NCBI GenBank assembly: GCA_002307035.1
Contig: DBTL01000126.1
Coordinates: 1-56,721 of the forward strand
Reading direction: 5' to 3'
Length of the DNA: 56,721 bases
Source: Bacteroides sp. UBA1317
Lineage (GTDB): Bacteria > Bacteroidota > Bacteroidia > Bacteroidales > Bacteroidaceae
Shown: piece after piece, positions 32,675-42,345 of the stretch
Layout: each line of letters begins with the position of its first letter
Position numbering within the stretch: the first letter of the stretch is position 1
Translations under genes and position numbers: made by a program
Notes under the pieces: model-generated
Seen by the model: only the letters and a program-made list of their open reading frames with translations
What the model was told of the DNA's origin: nothing
Databases searched by the model: none

Positions 32675-34168
32675 TCAGTACGGATAATTCGTTGCAGAAG
32701 CGCTTACAAGAGCTTCAACCGCCAGTTGATCAAAGATAGTAGCAGAAGAGCGATTAAATATTCCCATTCCTGCATTTTCGGTACCTCCATTATCCCAATA
32801 GAAAGGCACCATACCGTACTTCTTTGCGGCAGTAGTAACACTACCCAAATAGTAAGCACGAGAAGCTAAATGATGCGTCAACGCATCACCCGTAAGTGAA
32901 GAACGCCTGACTGCCCCATACTCACCCAGAATCACAGGATAACCCTTATCCACAAAGGTCGTTTTTACAGAAGCGAAGGTCGTTTCCAGATAGTCTTCCT
33001 GTCCCCAAGTATCTACAGAACCATACTGTTTGTAGTCTGCTCCCCACAGATTGATAGCAGTAGCTCCAGTATCTAAAGCAAAATTATACGGATCATAATA
33101 ATGGACCTCCACCATCATACGCTTTTGTGCAGTATCTGTGGGAAGCTTCATGTATTTCACTCCATAAGCAATATTCGTATTGTACGTTTGCACAATCAGG
33201 CTACGATATGTATTCTTTCCACCGGTAGCACGCACAGCATCCACAAAAGTTTGATTATAGGATTGTTGCACTGTATTATTTTCAGTTGTAGGGTCCGAAT
33301 AAACATCTGCCACATGCACCTCATTGGTTCCTGCAAAGAGCAAATGCTGATCATAGTTACGAAAATAAATCGCAATTTGTTTCCACAAAGCTTTTTGTTC
33401 TTTGTTCACCTCTTCCTGCTTAGCAGCAATAGGATTATTTTCAAGCCAGCCTCCATCCCAATGAATATTTAGAATGACATACATCTCGTTGTCTACACAA
33501 TAATCTACAACCTCTTTCACACGGGAAAACCAAGAATCTTTTACTTTATATGTTGATCGATCTTCTACATAGCTATCCCATGCACAAGGAATGCGAACAG
33601 CATTAAATCCTGCATTTTTCACCGCATCAATCATCGCTTTAGTAGTCTTGGGATTTCCCCAACCTGTTTCACCTCCAGAAGTAAGTGGTATTTCCATAGA
33701 GTTGCCCAAATTCCAACCCAATTTAATTTTACCAGCCAACACCAAGGCATCATCAATCATGCCAGTTTGATCAGGTTCAATATAATCCACCTTAGAATTA
33801 TCAGGATTTGCATCCTGCGTGATTTTTAAGACAATAGATGTCGCATTTGGAGACGAGACAGTCAAGTCAATCGTACGATTCGTTGTTAGCTCATTTGCAG
33901 AGACCGTAAGTGACACGATAACATCTCCCTTAGACGTTTGAATGGAAGGCAAGCACCAAGAACCAGCAGGAGTAGCTATCTGCCACGTCCCACTGCATAA
34001 AATAGAGATCGTTTTCTGTCCCCCATCATAGCTAAAATTCAAAGTCAAAGGAGAAACAGACAACATCGCTTCCTCTACTATCGGTTCTTCAGTGCCACCG
34101 CTACCACTACATTGTGTTAGTGAAATTGTTAATACAAGCAAGAATAATTTTCTCCAAAAACACTTCAT
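32675..34168 (-). CDS. GH5 family glycoside hydrolase (endoglucanase-type) with BACON domain
   Basis: This 497-residue lipoprotein (lipobox LTQC at residue ~20) has a BACON domain (~38-122, ending VLKITQDA) and a GH5 catalytic domain. The latter begins at KIGWNLGNSMEIP-type residues (~150, here IKLGWNLGNSMEIP) and contains the acid/base Glu in FAGTNEVHV (~283) and the nucleophile in PVILGEYGAV (~420). GH5 enzymes cut beta-1,4-glucans, mannans or xyloglucans; the sub-family cannot be fixed by eye. It is the last gene of the susC-susD-lipoprotein-GH5 cluster and is probably displayed on the cell surface. Start 34168 begins the lipoprotein signal; 34174 is an alternative two codons upstream. Confidence 0.9.
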   Translation of the reverse strand: MKCFWRKLFLLVLTISLTQCSGSGGTEEPIVEEAMLSVSPLTLNFSYDGGQKTISILCSGTWQIATPAGSWCLPSIQTSKGDVIVSLTVSANELTTNRTIDLTVSSPNATSIVLKITQDANPDNSKVDYIEPDQTGMIDDALVLAGKIKLGWNLGNSMEIPLTSGGETGWGNPKTTKAMIDAVKNAGFNAVRIPCAWDSYVEDRSTYKVKDSWFSRVKEVVDYCVDNEMYVILNIHWDGGWLENNPIAAKQEEVNKEQKALWKQIAIYFRNYDQHLLFAGTNEVHVADVYSDPTTENNTVQQSYNQTFVDAVRATGGKNTYRSLIVQTYNTNIAYGVKYMKLPTDTAQKRMMVEVHYYDPYNFALDTGATAINLWGADYKQYGSVDTWGQEDYLETTFASVKTTFVDKGYPVILGEYGAVRRSSLTGDALTHHLASRAYYLGSVTTAAKKYGMVPFYWDNGGTENAGMGIFNRSSATIFDQLAVEALVSASATNYPY

Positions 34169-34197
34169 TATCATTTCTATATATTTAAAATAAGATA

Positions 34198-34235
34198 AAG
34201 TGGGGCGCTTAAATTTTATAATAAACACCCCACTT
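34198..34235. terminator. Intercistronic hairpin between the surface lipoprotein and GH5 genes
   Basis: AAGTGGGG (34198-34205) pairs with CCCCACTT (34228-34235). On the minus strand the stem is followed by TATCTTATTTT, so partial termination or mRNA processing between the two genes is likely. Confidence 0.55.
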
Positions 34236-34261
34236 CTAAAACCGTTTAGATCTCACTTAGA

Positions 34262-36106
34262 CTATTTCTTTGTTTTCACAAATTTATAAACCATATATTG
34301 GGATTTATCCGAAGAAAGAGCTCCAAACCAAATAGCACTAAGCTTGTCTGAAGTATATTCCGTGGAGAAAATCTTCCACTGTTTATCAGATGTAGTGCAA
34401 TTAATCCAGCTTACAATGTTAAAACTTACATCCATATCCACAAAGGTAATGTTCTCTCCTGTTTCATCAACAGTGAATGTTCCTGCTGCTTTTTCTCCAC
34501 TATCATTGGTAAACGAGGCTGTTCCGTCACTTGAAAAAGAAACTCTGCACTTATCAAAATTAGCAATGGCATCAGTCGTATATTCAGTCCAACTAGGATA
34601 ATCGGTTATTGAAGAAAAGCCATTTAATCTTACTCCCCACAAGCTGCCCCAATCAAATGGAGTAGCAGTATCCATTTTCCAAATTTGAGTGCTACCCGAT
34701 GACAGTTCATTTTTAGCTGTAACATCAAAGCCCGATTCGTCAACAACAAAATAATAACACATATATTGCTTTTGAGATGAATCGCGCTTACCCATCCAAA
34801 TTCCATAAGGTTTATCAAACTTCATATCAATATCAAGGATTTTCCATTGATTATCATCAGTCGTTGAAGCATAAACCCATCCGCCAGATATATAAATGTT
34901 AGGCTTCACCCCTGAGAAAGTAATCAAATTTTTCTTAGAATCAAGCGAATAAGAACCGGTTTCTGATTTTCCATCACTATCCACCACATCAACACTCCCA
35001 TTTGATTTGAATGTAATTGAGGCTTTCGCATAATTAGTTGTTGCCGAAGCATTAAATCCGGTCCAATCTGCGTAAGTAGCATTGTCTACCCAACTACTGT
35101 TCATAAGTGAAGCATCCAAATTAGCCCAATTAAAAGGAGTTTGCTTCGACAAGACCCATTTTTGAGAGTAGCCCTGACACAATGCAGCAGCTTGATCAAT
35201 ATCAAATGTAAAATTAGGGTCTGGTTCATCTGCCGGAACATAACTATTAGCATAGTCTTCAGAAACATAATTCCAGAAATACCACCATGAACCTTCGCTG
35301 TTAGTACGCATTGTAGCAACACACATACGATTATTAGTCAATTCTACTATTTGCAAATTCTTATTCCAATTGGCAACATTGGCAACAAAATTATCCGGGC
35401 TCAAAATAGAAGCGTCTGTAGTAGATATCTTAACTGTATTCACATCAAGGCTATATGTACCCGATTGAAGCAGACTTCCATCGCTCTCATATACTTTCAT
35501 ATAAGGGCCACCATCCAAGCTGAACTCCATTACACGGCCATAGTGCATATCAGTATCAGTACTACCATTAGCATTGCCTGAAGGTGCCCAGTTTGTGTCA
35601 TAATTATTAAAAGCCATACTCGCATTCTTTGTGCTCGTAGGATCTCCATATGCCATAGCTCCTGCGGCTAGTCCATAAGAGCCATTATCTACAATCCATC
35701 GTTTAGAATTGCCAACTCCGCCAGTCAGCATTTTATAATACTCATTATCTACATAATTCAGATTTGTTGTAGTCAGGTTTAGTTTAAACGTATCTGCCTG
35801 AACATATCCTCCATTTACCATTACACTATATACAAAAGAGTATTCACCCGGAAAAGCAATCTGTACCTTATCGTTAACTTTTGTTGAACGTCCGGCAGGA
35901 GTAGTCCAACAAGGAATTGCATTAGGAGTTAAACTTTCAAGAATAATGGTATTTGGGTCACTCGGATCTTGAGTTATGCTATACTTTAAATCCGCTTTTG
36001 ATAAAGTTGAACCTAGTCCAAAATCATCAGGACTACAAGCTGAAATAAGCGGTAAAAGGCCTACTATCAAGTATACTATTGTTTTATTAACTTTTTTCAT
36101 ATTCAT
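34262..36106 (-). CDS. SusE/SusF-position surface lipoprotein, probable glycan-binding protein
   Basis: This 614-residue lipoprotein (lipobox LISAC, Cys ~24) sits in the place of SusE/SusF. After an N-terminal Ig/PKD-like region (~35-115) it has three related segments, each opening with a W-rich phrase (GNSKRWIVDNGSYG; QTPFNWANLDASL; ATPFDWGSLWGVRL) and containing SVDVVDSDG- or ASFTNDSGE-type beta strands. The last two (~320-460 and ~480-610) are clearly a tandem repeat, rich in aromatic residues that could stack on sugars. No enzyme motifs are visible. It follows susD by 8 bp. The start at 36106 is preferred; 36100 is two codons shorter. Glycan binding is an inference from context. Confidence 0.8.
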   Translation of the reverse strand: MNMKKVNKTIVYLIVGLLPLISACSPDDFGLGSTLSKADLKYSITQDPSDPNTIILESLTPNAIPCWTTPAGRSTKVNDKVQIAFPGEYSFVYSVMVNGGYVQADTFKLNLTTTNLNYVDNEYYKMLTGGVGNSKRWIVDNGSYGLAAGAMAYGDPTSTKNASMAFNNYDTNWAPSGNANGSTDTDMHYGRVMEFSLDGGPYMKVYESDGSLLQSGTYSLDVNTVKISTTDASILSPDNFVANVANWNKNLQIVELTNNRMCVATMRTNSEGSWWYFWNYVSEDYANSYVPADEPDPNFTFDIDQAAALCQGYSQKWVLSKQTPFNWANLDASLMNSSWVDNATYADWTGFNASATTNYAKASITFKSNGSVDVVDSDGKSETGSYSLDSKKNLITFSGVKPNIYISGGWVYASTTDDNQWKILDIDMKFDKPYGIWMGKRDSSQKQYMCYYFVVDESGFDVTAKNELSSGSTQIWKMDTATPFDWGSLWGVRLNGFSSITDYPSWTEYTTDAIANFDKCRVSFSSDGTASFTNDSGEKAAGTFTVDETGENITFVDMDVSFNIVSWINCTTSDKQWKIFSTEYTSDKLSAIWFGALSSDKSQYMVYKFVKTKK

Positions 36107-36114
36107 ATCTAAAT

Positions 36115-37755
36115 TTAGTTCCAACCTGCATTTTGTTTAAGAACGCCTCCGGAAAGAGTAATTTGAGTATTCGGAATCTGCATGAAACCTTTTGTTGCTT
36201 TAATCTTATCTGCAGAAATTGTTATATTATCAGCAGCATTACCACTCAAAACGTCAACATCCGATTCAGCAATAGTAGCTGCAGCAACATCAAGTCCCTG
36301 ACGGAGTAAGTCCCAATAACGAATTCCTTCAAAAGCAAATTCAAAACGACGTTCCTTCATTATGCCCTCTTTAGTCACGCTAACATCTCCAAGTCCCGCG
36401 CGTTCTCTTACCTGATCAAAGTAATCTTGTGCATTAGCACTTCCCAATTCAGCAGCCATTAACAAAACGTCAGCATAACGCATTACAACATAATCTTGAT
36501 ACTGAGAAATTTGGAAACTTCCTTGCCCCATTGTAGCCACATAATCAGTGCCGTCAGGCAAAGCCATCGGAGTGTATTTCTTGACCGAATAACCGGTATA
36601 TTCTCGCTGAGTCTTCAAATCATAAGAAGCCTCTATCCCTTCACCCTGGATATCAATAATTGATGGGACCAAACGAGTATCGGAACTACTAAAGGCTTCT
36701 ACTAATTTAGAATTAACCGTACAGGCACCCCAACCACGACCATAAGGAGCAAAGCTTGTATTACGCATACCCATCATAACCAACCAGCCGTTACCATCTA
36801 CGTTACCGTTATAATCTTGAGTCGAATTAAACTTCTGAGTAAATACTGCTTCTTTGTTTCCCGCGCCGGCATATGCTGATAAATCCAAGGTATTACTTTC
36901 TTCATCCGCAACAGCAGCCGAAGGTTCAAATAATCCGTCAAAAGACTCAATCAAACCAAAGTTTCCATCTTCAATTACATTTTCAAGCCCTGCTAAAACA
37001 TCTGCTTTAGCAATTACTCCATCCAAATAAGATTCGCCATAATAACCTGTGGCAAAAAGATACACACGAGCTAACATCGCTTTAGCGGCCCACTGTGTAG
37101 CACGCCCATCATTATCAGCAGCCCACGCTGCTGAATAAGCCGGGTATGAGATATTATCGCTAGCGAAAACAAGATCTTCAACAATTGCCTTATACACATT
37201 CAGAGGATCCTCCTGAACTACATTATCGGCAGTTGGTTCAAGCAGCAGGGGTATGTTCTCAAACAAACGCACCAAATCAAAATACATGATTGCACGCAAA
37301 AAACGCGCCTCACCTTCAATGCGATTTCGCGTGGTTTCGTTTCCTTCTCCCCAATCAACATTTCCCATTTTTTGAAGCAATGTATTACAGCGGAAAATTC
37401 CCGCATAATAGTCGCCCCATGTTCCGTTAAATATGTCATTATCTGAAGGAGACTGAGTGATATCAAAACGATCTAGCAATTGATATCCACGCCCATCAGT
37501 ATTCCCCGTACCACCAAAGCAATTGTCTGAAAGAACCTCAGAAGTAACATAGAATGATTGATTGCCATTAGAAGATGTACGCTGATAACCATCATAACAC
37601 CCAACAAGAGCCATTTCGGCATCATCTATTGTTTTATAAAAATTCTGATCAAGAACGCTTGTAGAGGGATCAACATCCAAGAAGCTTTCGGAACAAGAAA
37701 ACAGCCCCAAGCTTACTGCTCCTATTGCCAATATATTTAGTCTGAACTTATTCAT
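36115..37755 (-). CDS. SusD/RagB family nutrient-binding outer membrane lipoprotein
   Basis: This 546-residue SusD-like protein has a lipoprotein signal (GLFSC, Cys ~21) and the family features: SFLDVDPSTSVLDQNFYKT at the start, TPR-like helices (~70-240, e.g. EGEARFLRAIMYFDLVRLF) and the C-terminal block RRFEFAFEGIRYWDLLRQG (~465). It forms the lid on the SusC channel and captures the oligosaccharide. It lies 20 bp downstream of susC and 8 bp upstream of the surface lipoprotein gene, so all three form one operon. The bound sugar cannot be told from sequence. Confidence 0.94.
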   Translation of the reverse strand: MNKFRLNILAIGAVSLGLFSCSESFLDVDPSTSVLDQNFYKTIDDAEMALVGCYDGYQRTSSNGNQSFYVTSEVLSDNCFGGTGNTDGRGYQLLDRFDITQSPSDNDIFNGTWGDYYAGIFRCNTLLQKMGNVDWGEGNETTRNRIEGEARFLRAIMYFDLVRLFENIPLLLEPTADNVVQEDPLNVYKAIVEDLVFASDNISYPAYSAAWAADNDGRATQWAAKAMLARVYLFATGYYGESYLDGVIAKADVLAGLENVIEDGNFGLIESFDGLFEPSAAVADEESNTLDLSAYAGAGNKEAVFTQKFNSTQDYNGNVDGNGWLVMMGMRNTSFAPYGRGWGACTVNSKLVEAFSSSDTRLVPSIIDIQGEGIEASYDLKTQREYTGYSVKKYTPMALPDGTDYVATMGQGSFQISQYQDYVVMRYADVLLMAAELGSANAQDYFDQVRERAGLGDVSVTKEGIMKERRFEFAFEGIRYWDLLRQGLDVAAATIAESDVDVLSGNAADNITISADKIKATKGFMQIPNTQITLSGGVLKQNAGWN

Positions 37756-37775
37756 AATGATTCTTTATTTATATA

Positions 37776-40700
37776 TTAGAATTTAAGATTTACACCAAAC
37801 AGGTAAGTTCTTGGACGCGGATAGTAGCCCAGATCAATACCCGAAACCCAACCATCAGTACCATAGCCAATCTCAGGATCCATTCCATCATATTTGGTAA
37901 ATGTGAATGCGTTCTGAACAGATGCATATAATCTAAATTGACTAATATTTTTGCACTTAATCAATTTTGCAAAATCATAACCCAAAGTTATATTGCTTAT
38001 ACGAAGGAAATCACCATCTTGCAGATACAAATCGGAAAATTGCCAGTTTACATTAGCCTCCGTAACGCGAGGTATACTATTAGATGTTCCTTCCCCTGTC
38101 CACCTTTGAAGAATAGCTGATGTATAATTAGCCCTCTTATTAGAGTGATCACGGTACGATTGTACCAACTTATTTCCCATAACTCCAGTAGCATTGACTG
38201 AGAAATCAAGCCCTTTCCAATCAAATCCGAGATTGAAACCCAAAGTGACATCAGGCATGCCATTTCCCAAGTCTACTTTATCCTCTGAATTGATTTTCCC
38301 GTCCTTATTCTGATCTACATATTTCACATCACCCGGTTGAGCATCAGTTTGCAAAATCCCATGCTTCCCATCTGCATTCCAAGCCGCTATTTCTTCTTCA
38401 TTTTGGAAAACGCCACAAGTTTTGTATCCCCAAAAATAACCGATAGCGTGATCATTCTCTGCTCGATAAAATTCTCCCGCATTAGCATATAACATATTTG
38501 TTAAGCCATGAATAATGCCATCTTCAGTTGGAATTGCACCTACTTTATTTTTATTGTAAGCACCATTAATGCCTACATTATAATTGAACTTACCAACATT
38601 GTCATTCCATGTCAATGCAAGCTCTAATCCAGTGTTTTTTACGTCACCACCATTTATATAAGGGGCACCAGAACCGGCAGTTGCCAAAATAGGTGCTTGT
38701 ACAAGCCAATCTTTTGTCGTTTTAATATAGAAATCAGCATTTAATCCCAAGCGACTACTGAGAAAACGTGCATCAAAACCAATATTTGTCTGTTCTGAAG
38801 TTTCCCATTTAATCTTTTCATTTGATAAACGGCTTGGGTATGCACCTGCAACATTCACTCTACTAGTACCAAATGTGTAAAACGCAGCCGGATTGCTGCT
38901 ACTGTAACTTGTTGAGGTATTAATAGGAGAAGCATACTGAAAATCATCAATATTCTGGTTACCAACTTGTCCCCAACTAACACGGAACTTCAGGAAATCA
39001 AGCCATCCTTGAGAGCTTTCGATGAATTTTTCATTAGTTATCACCCAGCCTGCGGAAAAAGAGGGAAAATATCCCCAACGATGTCCGGCAGCAAATTTCG
39101 ATGACCCATCTGCACGTAATGTAGCATTGAACATGTATTTCTCCTTGTAGTTGTATCCTACACGACCAAAATAAGAGACACGGCGATAAAGATTTTCAGG
39201 CCTTCCACTTACAGTTCTGGTTTCTACCACATTACCATCATCATCCAAATGAGCCTGACCGGTAGTGTTATCTAAATAAGCATGGGAAAAATCATTGAAT
39301 TGGGATAAAAGATTCCAATTGGACGCTGATAAATAAGTACCTTGATAACGAACAGACTCCATACCTATTAAAACATCAATAGCATGATCATCATTAATTG
39401 TAAAATTATAACCAGCAGTGTTTGTCCAAGTTAACGTGTGTCCCTTACTCATATTTTGAGTAGTAACAGTGCGGCTTTCGTTATAAATGTATTCTGAAAA
39501 ACGATATAGAGGATTGAAACTTCTAAATTCGGAAGAAGAATAATTGATGCCAAACGTAGATTTCAACTTCAAGTTTTTGATAGGCTCAAGTTCGGCATAA
39601 ACATCAGCCAAAAGTTTCTGAGCATCATTTTCATTATTAATAGTCGTCATCATTACGCCATAAGGATTGCTATCACCTTTATACCAGCCAGAATTACTGG
39701 TATCATTATAGGGACTATCGTATGCATTATTATCACTATAAACAGGAGATAACGGCGAAGTTGCAAAAGCACCGCGAAGCGTGTTATTATATTGATTACC
39801 AACATTAATACCTGTATTCATGATGTAGTTAAAGTTTAAATGCTGCCCAACCTTCAATACATCTTTATACAATTTGTGTTCAGAGTTTACACGAAAACCA
39901 TAGCGTTCATAATTAGACACTTTAGACCCTCCTACGATACCTTCTTGTGAAGTGTAGTTAAGAGAAATAGCGTAAGCAGAAGACTCCGAACCTCCGTTAA
40001 TATTCAAAGAATAATTCTCTGTCTTAGCATCCTTTTTAAACATTTGATCAATCCAGTCTGTATCGATTAGAATAGGATTAGATAAGTTTCCATCAGCATC
40101 CTTAGACCATGTATATATATCAGGAAGTACTTCAGGCGAAAAATCAATCATTGGTGATCCTGAATTTAAAGCTTGCTCATTCATAATAGTCATATACTCT
40201 TTAGAATTAAGCATATCGGTCTTACGAGCTACATTTTGGACACCATAATAAGCATCAAACGATACCTGTCCCTTACCCTTTGTTCCCTGCTTAGTAGTCA
40301 CCAATACAACACCATTGGCCGCTTGAGCACCATATATCGCAGACGAAGCAGCATCCTTTAACACATCAATAGATTGAATATCAGCTGCATTCAAAATTGA
40401 AATATCTCCTTCAATTCCATCGATAATATATAATGGTCCCGATTTTCCCACTGTGCCTAAGCCACGGATAGTAACCTTCATATCGGCACCCGGCTGCCCA
40501 GAAGTAGAAGAAATATTTACGCCTGGGGTTTGTCCCTGCATGGCCTGCAAAGGACTCGTAGTATTCAATTTGGCAAGCGATTCACCTTTCACTTGCGCGG
40601 TAGCTCCCGTATTCAGTTTCTTCTTCTGAACACCATAACCTATGACTACTACCTCATCAAGCAGTTTGGTATCCTCTTTCAGAATTACATTAAGAGTTGG

Positions 40701-41009
40701 TTGCCCTGTATACTTAATTTCTTGAGTTACATAGCCAATGTAAGAAAAAACAAGTGTTTGTCCTTCATTGACTTTCAAAGAATACTTTCCCTCAAAATCA
40801 GTTACGATTCCGTTCGTAGTTCCTTTTACCACAACACTTACCCCAATAAGAGGTTCATCATCTGAGGCAGAAGTAACAATACCCGATATTGATTTATCTT
40901 GAAAAGGATTAGCCCTTAAGCTGCTTGTTGCCGGCAAAAAAAATAAGATTGCCAATGCAATGCTAGATAGATGCGCAGCCATGCATTTTTCAAAGAGTGT
41001 TTTTCTCAT
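37776..41009 (-). CDS. SusC/RagA family TonB-dependent outer membrane transporter
   Basis: This 1077-residue SusC-like protein has a signal peptide to about residue 34, a carboxypeptidase-regulatory-like domain (~40-120, ISGIVTSASDDEPLIGVSVVVKG), the TonB-box region and plug (~120-240, with the SusC signatures LQAMQGQTPGVNIS and GPLYIIDGIEG) and a 22-strand barrel to the C-terminus (YPRPRTYLFGVNLKF). It imports oligosaccharides released by the GH5 enzyme in partnership with the SusD protein. It is the first gene of the locus. No hybrid two-component or ECF sigma/anti-sigma regulator lies in the window. Confidence 0.95.
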   Translation of the reverse strand: MRKTLFEKCMAAHLSSIALAILFFLPATSSLRANPFQDKSISGIVTSASDDEPLIGVSVVVKGTTNGIVTDFEGKYSLKVNEGQTLVFSYIGYVTQEIKYTGQPTLNVILKEDTKLLDEVVVIGYGVQKKKLNTGATAQVKGESLAKLNTTSPLQAMQGQTPGVNISSTSGQPGADMKVTIRGLGTVGKSGPLYIIDGIEGDISILNAADIQSIDVLKDAASSAIYGAQAANGVVLVTTKQGTKGKGQVSFDAYYGVQNVARKTDMLNSKEYMTIMNEQALNSGSPMIDFSPEVLPDIYTWSKDADGNLSNPILIDTDWIDQMFKKDAKTENYSLNINGGSESSAYAISLNYTSQEGIVGGSKVSNYERYGFRVNSEHKLYKDVLKVGQHLNFNYIMNTGINVGNQYNNTLRGAFATSPLSPVYSDNNAYDSPYNDTSNSGWYKGDSNPYGVMMTTINNENDAQKLLADVYAELEPIKNLKLKSTFGINYSSSEFRSFNPLYRFSEYIYNESRTVTTQNMSKGHTLTWTNTAGYNFTINDDHAIDVLIGMESVRYQGTYLSASNWNLLSQFNDFSHAYLDNTTGQAHLDDDGNVVETRTVSGRPENLYRRVSYFGRVGYNYKEKYMFNATLRADGSSKFAAGHRWGYFPSFSAGWVITNEKFIESSQGWLDFLKFRVSWGQVGNQNIDDFQYASPINTSTSYSSSNPAAFYTFGTSRVNVAGAYPSRLSNEKIKWETSEQTNIGFDARFLSSRLGLNADFYIKTTKDWLVQAPILATAGSGAPYINGGDVKNTGLELALTWNDNVGKFNYNVGINGAYNKNKVGAIPTEDGIIHGLTNMLYANAGEFYRAENDHAIGYFWGYKTCGVFQNEEEIAAWNADGKHGILQTDAQPGDVKYVDQNKDGKINSEDKVDLGNGMPDVTLGFNLGFDWKGLDFSVNATGVMGNKLVQSYRDHSNKRANYTSAILQRWTGEGTSNSIPRVTEANVNWQFSDLYLQDGDFLRISNITLGYDFAKLIKCKNISQFRLYASVQNAFTFTKYDGMDPEIGYGTDGWVSGIDLGYYPRPRTYLFGVNLKF

Positions 41010-41043
41010 GGTACATTATTTAATGGTTAATTATTTGGTGTAG

Positions 41044-41051
41044 CAAAAATA
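41044..41051 (-). promoter_or_regulatory. -7 promoter box for the susC operon
   Basis: TATTTTTG on the minus strand matches TAnnTTTG and lies 35 bp before the susC start. No well-spaced -33 TTTG is seen, as is often the case for regulated sus-like promoters. Confidence 0.45.
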
Positions 41052-41148
41052 GAACATACGGTAGATAAATATACGAATATTTGTTAATGCTCACGGTGGT
41101 AACGGTTAAGCGGACGGAATAAAATGTTACCGTAGACAGTATTAAATG

Positions 41149-41176
41149 TTATCTTGTGTTAAACAACATAAGATAA
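41149..41176. repeat. 12-bp inverted repeat upstream of susC
   Basis: TTATCTTGTGTT (41149-41160) pairs with AACATAAGATAA (41165-41176) with one mismatch and a 4-base loop, about 100 bp upstream of the susC -7 box. Confidence 0.5.
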
Positions 41177-41220
41177 TCCTTCAAAAACACATATTAATTG
41201 ACAAATACAGCACTTAAAAC

Positions 41221-41304
41221 TGAAGTTATAACTTCAACGTGTTGAATGTACGATATCAGCGTGTTGAACGTCCGCTTTCAACACGCTGATATCGTACATT
41301 CAAC
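41221..41304. repeat. Perfect 28-bp hairpin with nested palindromes
   Basis: Positions 41241-41268 are the exact reverse complement of 41277-41304 (28 bp) around the 8-base loop CGTCCGCT. GTTGAA or its complement recurs at 41241, 41263 and 41277. Just upstream are TTCAAC-GT-GTTGAA (41233-41246) and the perfect palindrome TGAAGTTATAACTTCA (41221-41236), which overlap. Confidence 0.85.
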
Positions 41305-41403
41305 AAACCCCTCTCAGAAGGGCTGTAGGGCATACTGAAAAATAGATACTTTTATAGAGAGAAAGAGAACTTCTTTACGCAATTACATCAGTTTTAAATC
41401 CAT

Positions 41404-41449
41404 TAAAAAACTCCTTATACATTCTAAAATGAATGACATAAGGAGTTCT
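41404..41449 (-). terminator. Terminator of the rubrerythrin gene
   Basis: A 10-bp stem AACTCCTTAT/ATAAGGAGTT (41409-41418 with 41438-41447) with a further inner pairing is followed on the minus strand by six T. It lies 21 bp past the rubrerythrin stop. Confidence 0.8.
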
Positions 41450-41469
41450 TAGAGGCTGAAGAAAGGTTC

Positions 41470-42048
41470 TTAATAATTTTCCTTCTTCACTTCAAAATAA
41501 GATTGCGGATGTAAACATGCCGGACACGCTTTAGGGGCTGTTTTACCCGAATGTACATAACCACAATTGCGACACTGCCAAAGAACTTCTCCTTCTTTCG
41601 CAAATACAGAGGCTGTTTCGATGTTATTCACGAAAGCAAGATATCTCTCTTCATGCTCTTTTTCAGCTTTAGCTATGTTGCGATACATGCCTGCGATTTC
41701 ACGAAAACCTTCTTCTTCGGCCACATCGGCAAAATGAGGGTAATCTAATGACCATTCTTCATGCTCACCAGCGGCAGCGGCCTGAAGATTTTCGAGTGTG
41801 GTACCGATTACTCCCGCAGGGAAACTGGCTGTGATCTCTACCATTCCTCCTTCAAGATACTTAAACATACGCTTTGCATGCTCTTTTTCCTGATCAGCTG
41901 TTTCAGTGAAAATAGCCGCAATTTGTTCGAAACCTTCTTTTTTAGCAGCACTTGCAAAATAAGTGTAGCGCATTCTTGCCTGTGATTCTCCGGCAAATGA
42001 ATGCATCAGATTTTTTTCGGTTTGAGTTCCTTTAATACTTTTAGTCAT
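41470..42048 (-). CDS. rbr: Rubrerythrin
   Basis: This 192-residue non-haem iron protein has an N-terminal ferritin-like diiron domain (residues ~1-145, with the carboxylate/histidine ligands in FAGESQARMRYTYFA, ETADQEKEHAKR and EEGFREIAGMYRNIAKAEKEHE) and a C-terminal rubredoxin-like domain with two CxxC pairs (CRNC ~158-161 and CPAC ~174-177). It reduces hydrogen peroxide in the cytoplasm using electrons from rubredoxin or NADH carriers and protects anaerobes from oxygen stress. It stands alone with its own -7 box and terminator. Confidence 0.96.
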   Translation of the reverse strand: MTKSIKGTQTEKNLMHSFAGESQARMRYTYFASAAKKEGFEQIAAIFTETADQEKEHAKRMFKYLEGGMVEITASFPAGVIGTTLENLQAAAAGEHEEWSLDYPHFADVAEEEGFREIAGMYRNIAKAEKEHEERYLAFVNNIETASVFAKEGEVLWQCRNCGYVHSGKTAPKACPACLHPQSYFEVKKENY

Positions 42049-42113
42049 AATCTTTATATTTTAGAATTGGAAATTAATCTTTGCCACTACTGCCTGGTTT
42101 GCATTAAATAACA

Positions 42114-42121
42114 CAAACTTA
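42114..42121 (-). promoter_or_regulatory. -7 promoter box for rubrerythrin
   Basis: TAAGTTTG on the minus strand matches TAnnTTTG, 66 bp upstream of the start codon. The remaining divergent region to 42345 holds no gene. Confidence 0.4.
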
Positions 42122-42278
42122 CATAAAAATATTGATTTCTAAGCGTGCCCAATAAAAATAAAGAGCGCATTCTACTTTATCTATAAAGGAAATATAACAA
42201 ATTAATTAATAAAGCGCATCCTTCCTTTATAGCAGCAGAACTAAACATGTTTTACAACACACTACTAATATTTTTTTG

Positions 42279-42286
42279 TATCTTTG
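42279..42286 (+). promoter_or_regulatory. -7 promoter box for the SulP transporter gene
   Basis: TATCTTTG matches TAnnTTTG, 59 bp upstream of the chosen ATG at 42346, which supports this start over an in-frame ATG at 42247 that lies upstream of the promoter box. Confidence 0.5.
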
Positions 42287-42345
42287 TAGTTCATTTTAGA
42301 ACGAACGGCAAAGATCTAATAATCAACTACTTATATACAAATAGA

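Noticed and set aside
32675..34168. Xylanase or mannanase call for the GH5 gene
   Set aside because: GH5 subfamily cannot be fixed by eye; only the family and catalytic glutamates are supported.
41221..41304. Invertible promoter or recombinase site
   Set aside because: The inverted arms are only 8 bases apart, so inversion would change nothing but the loop, and no recombinase gene is adjacent.
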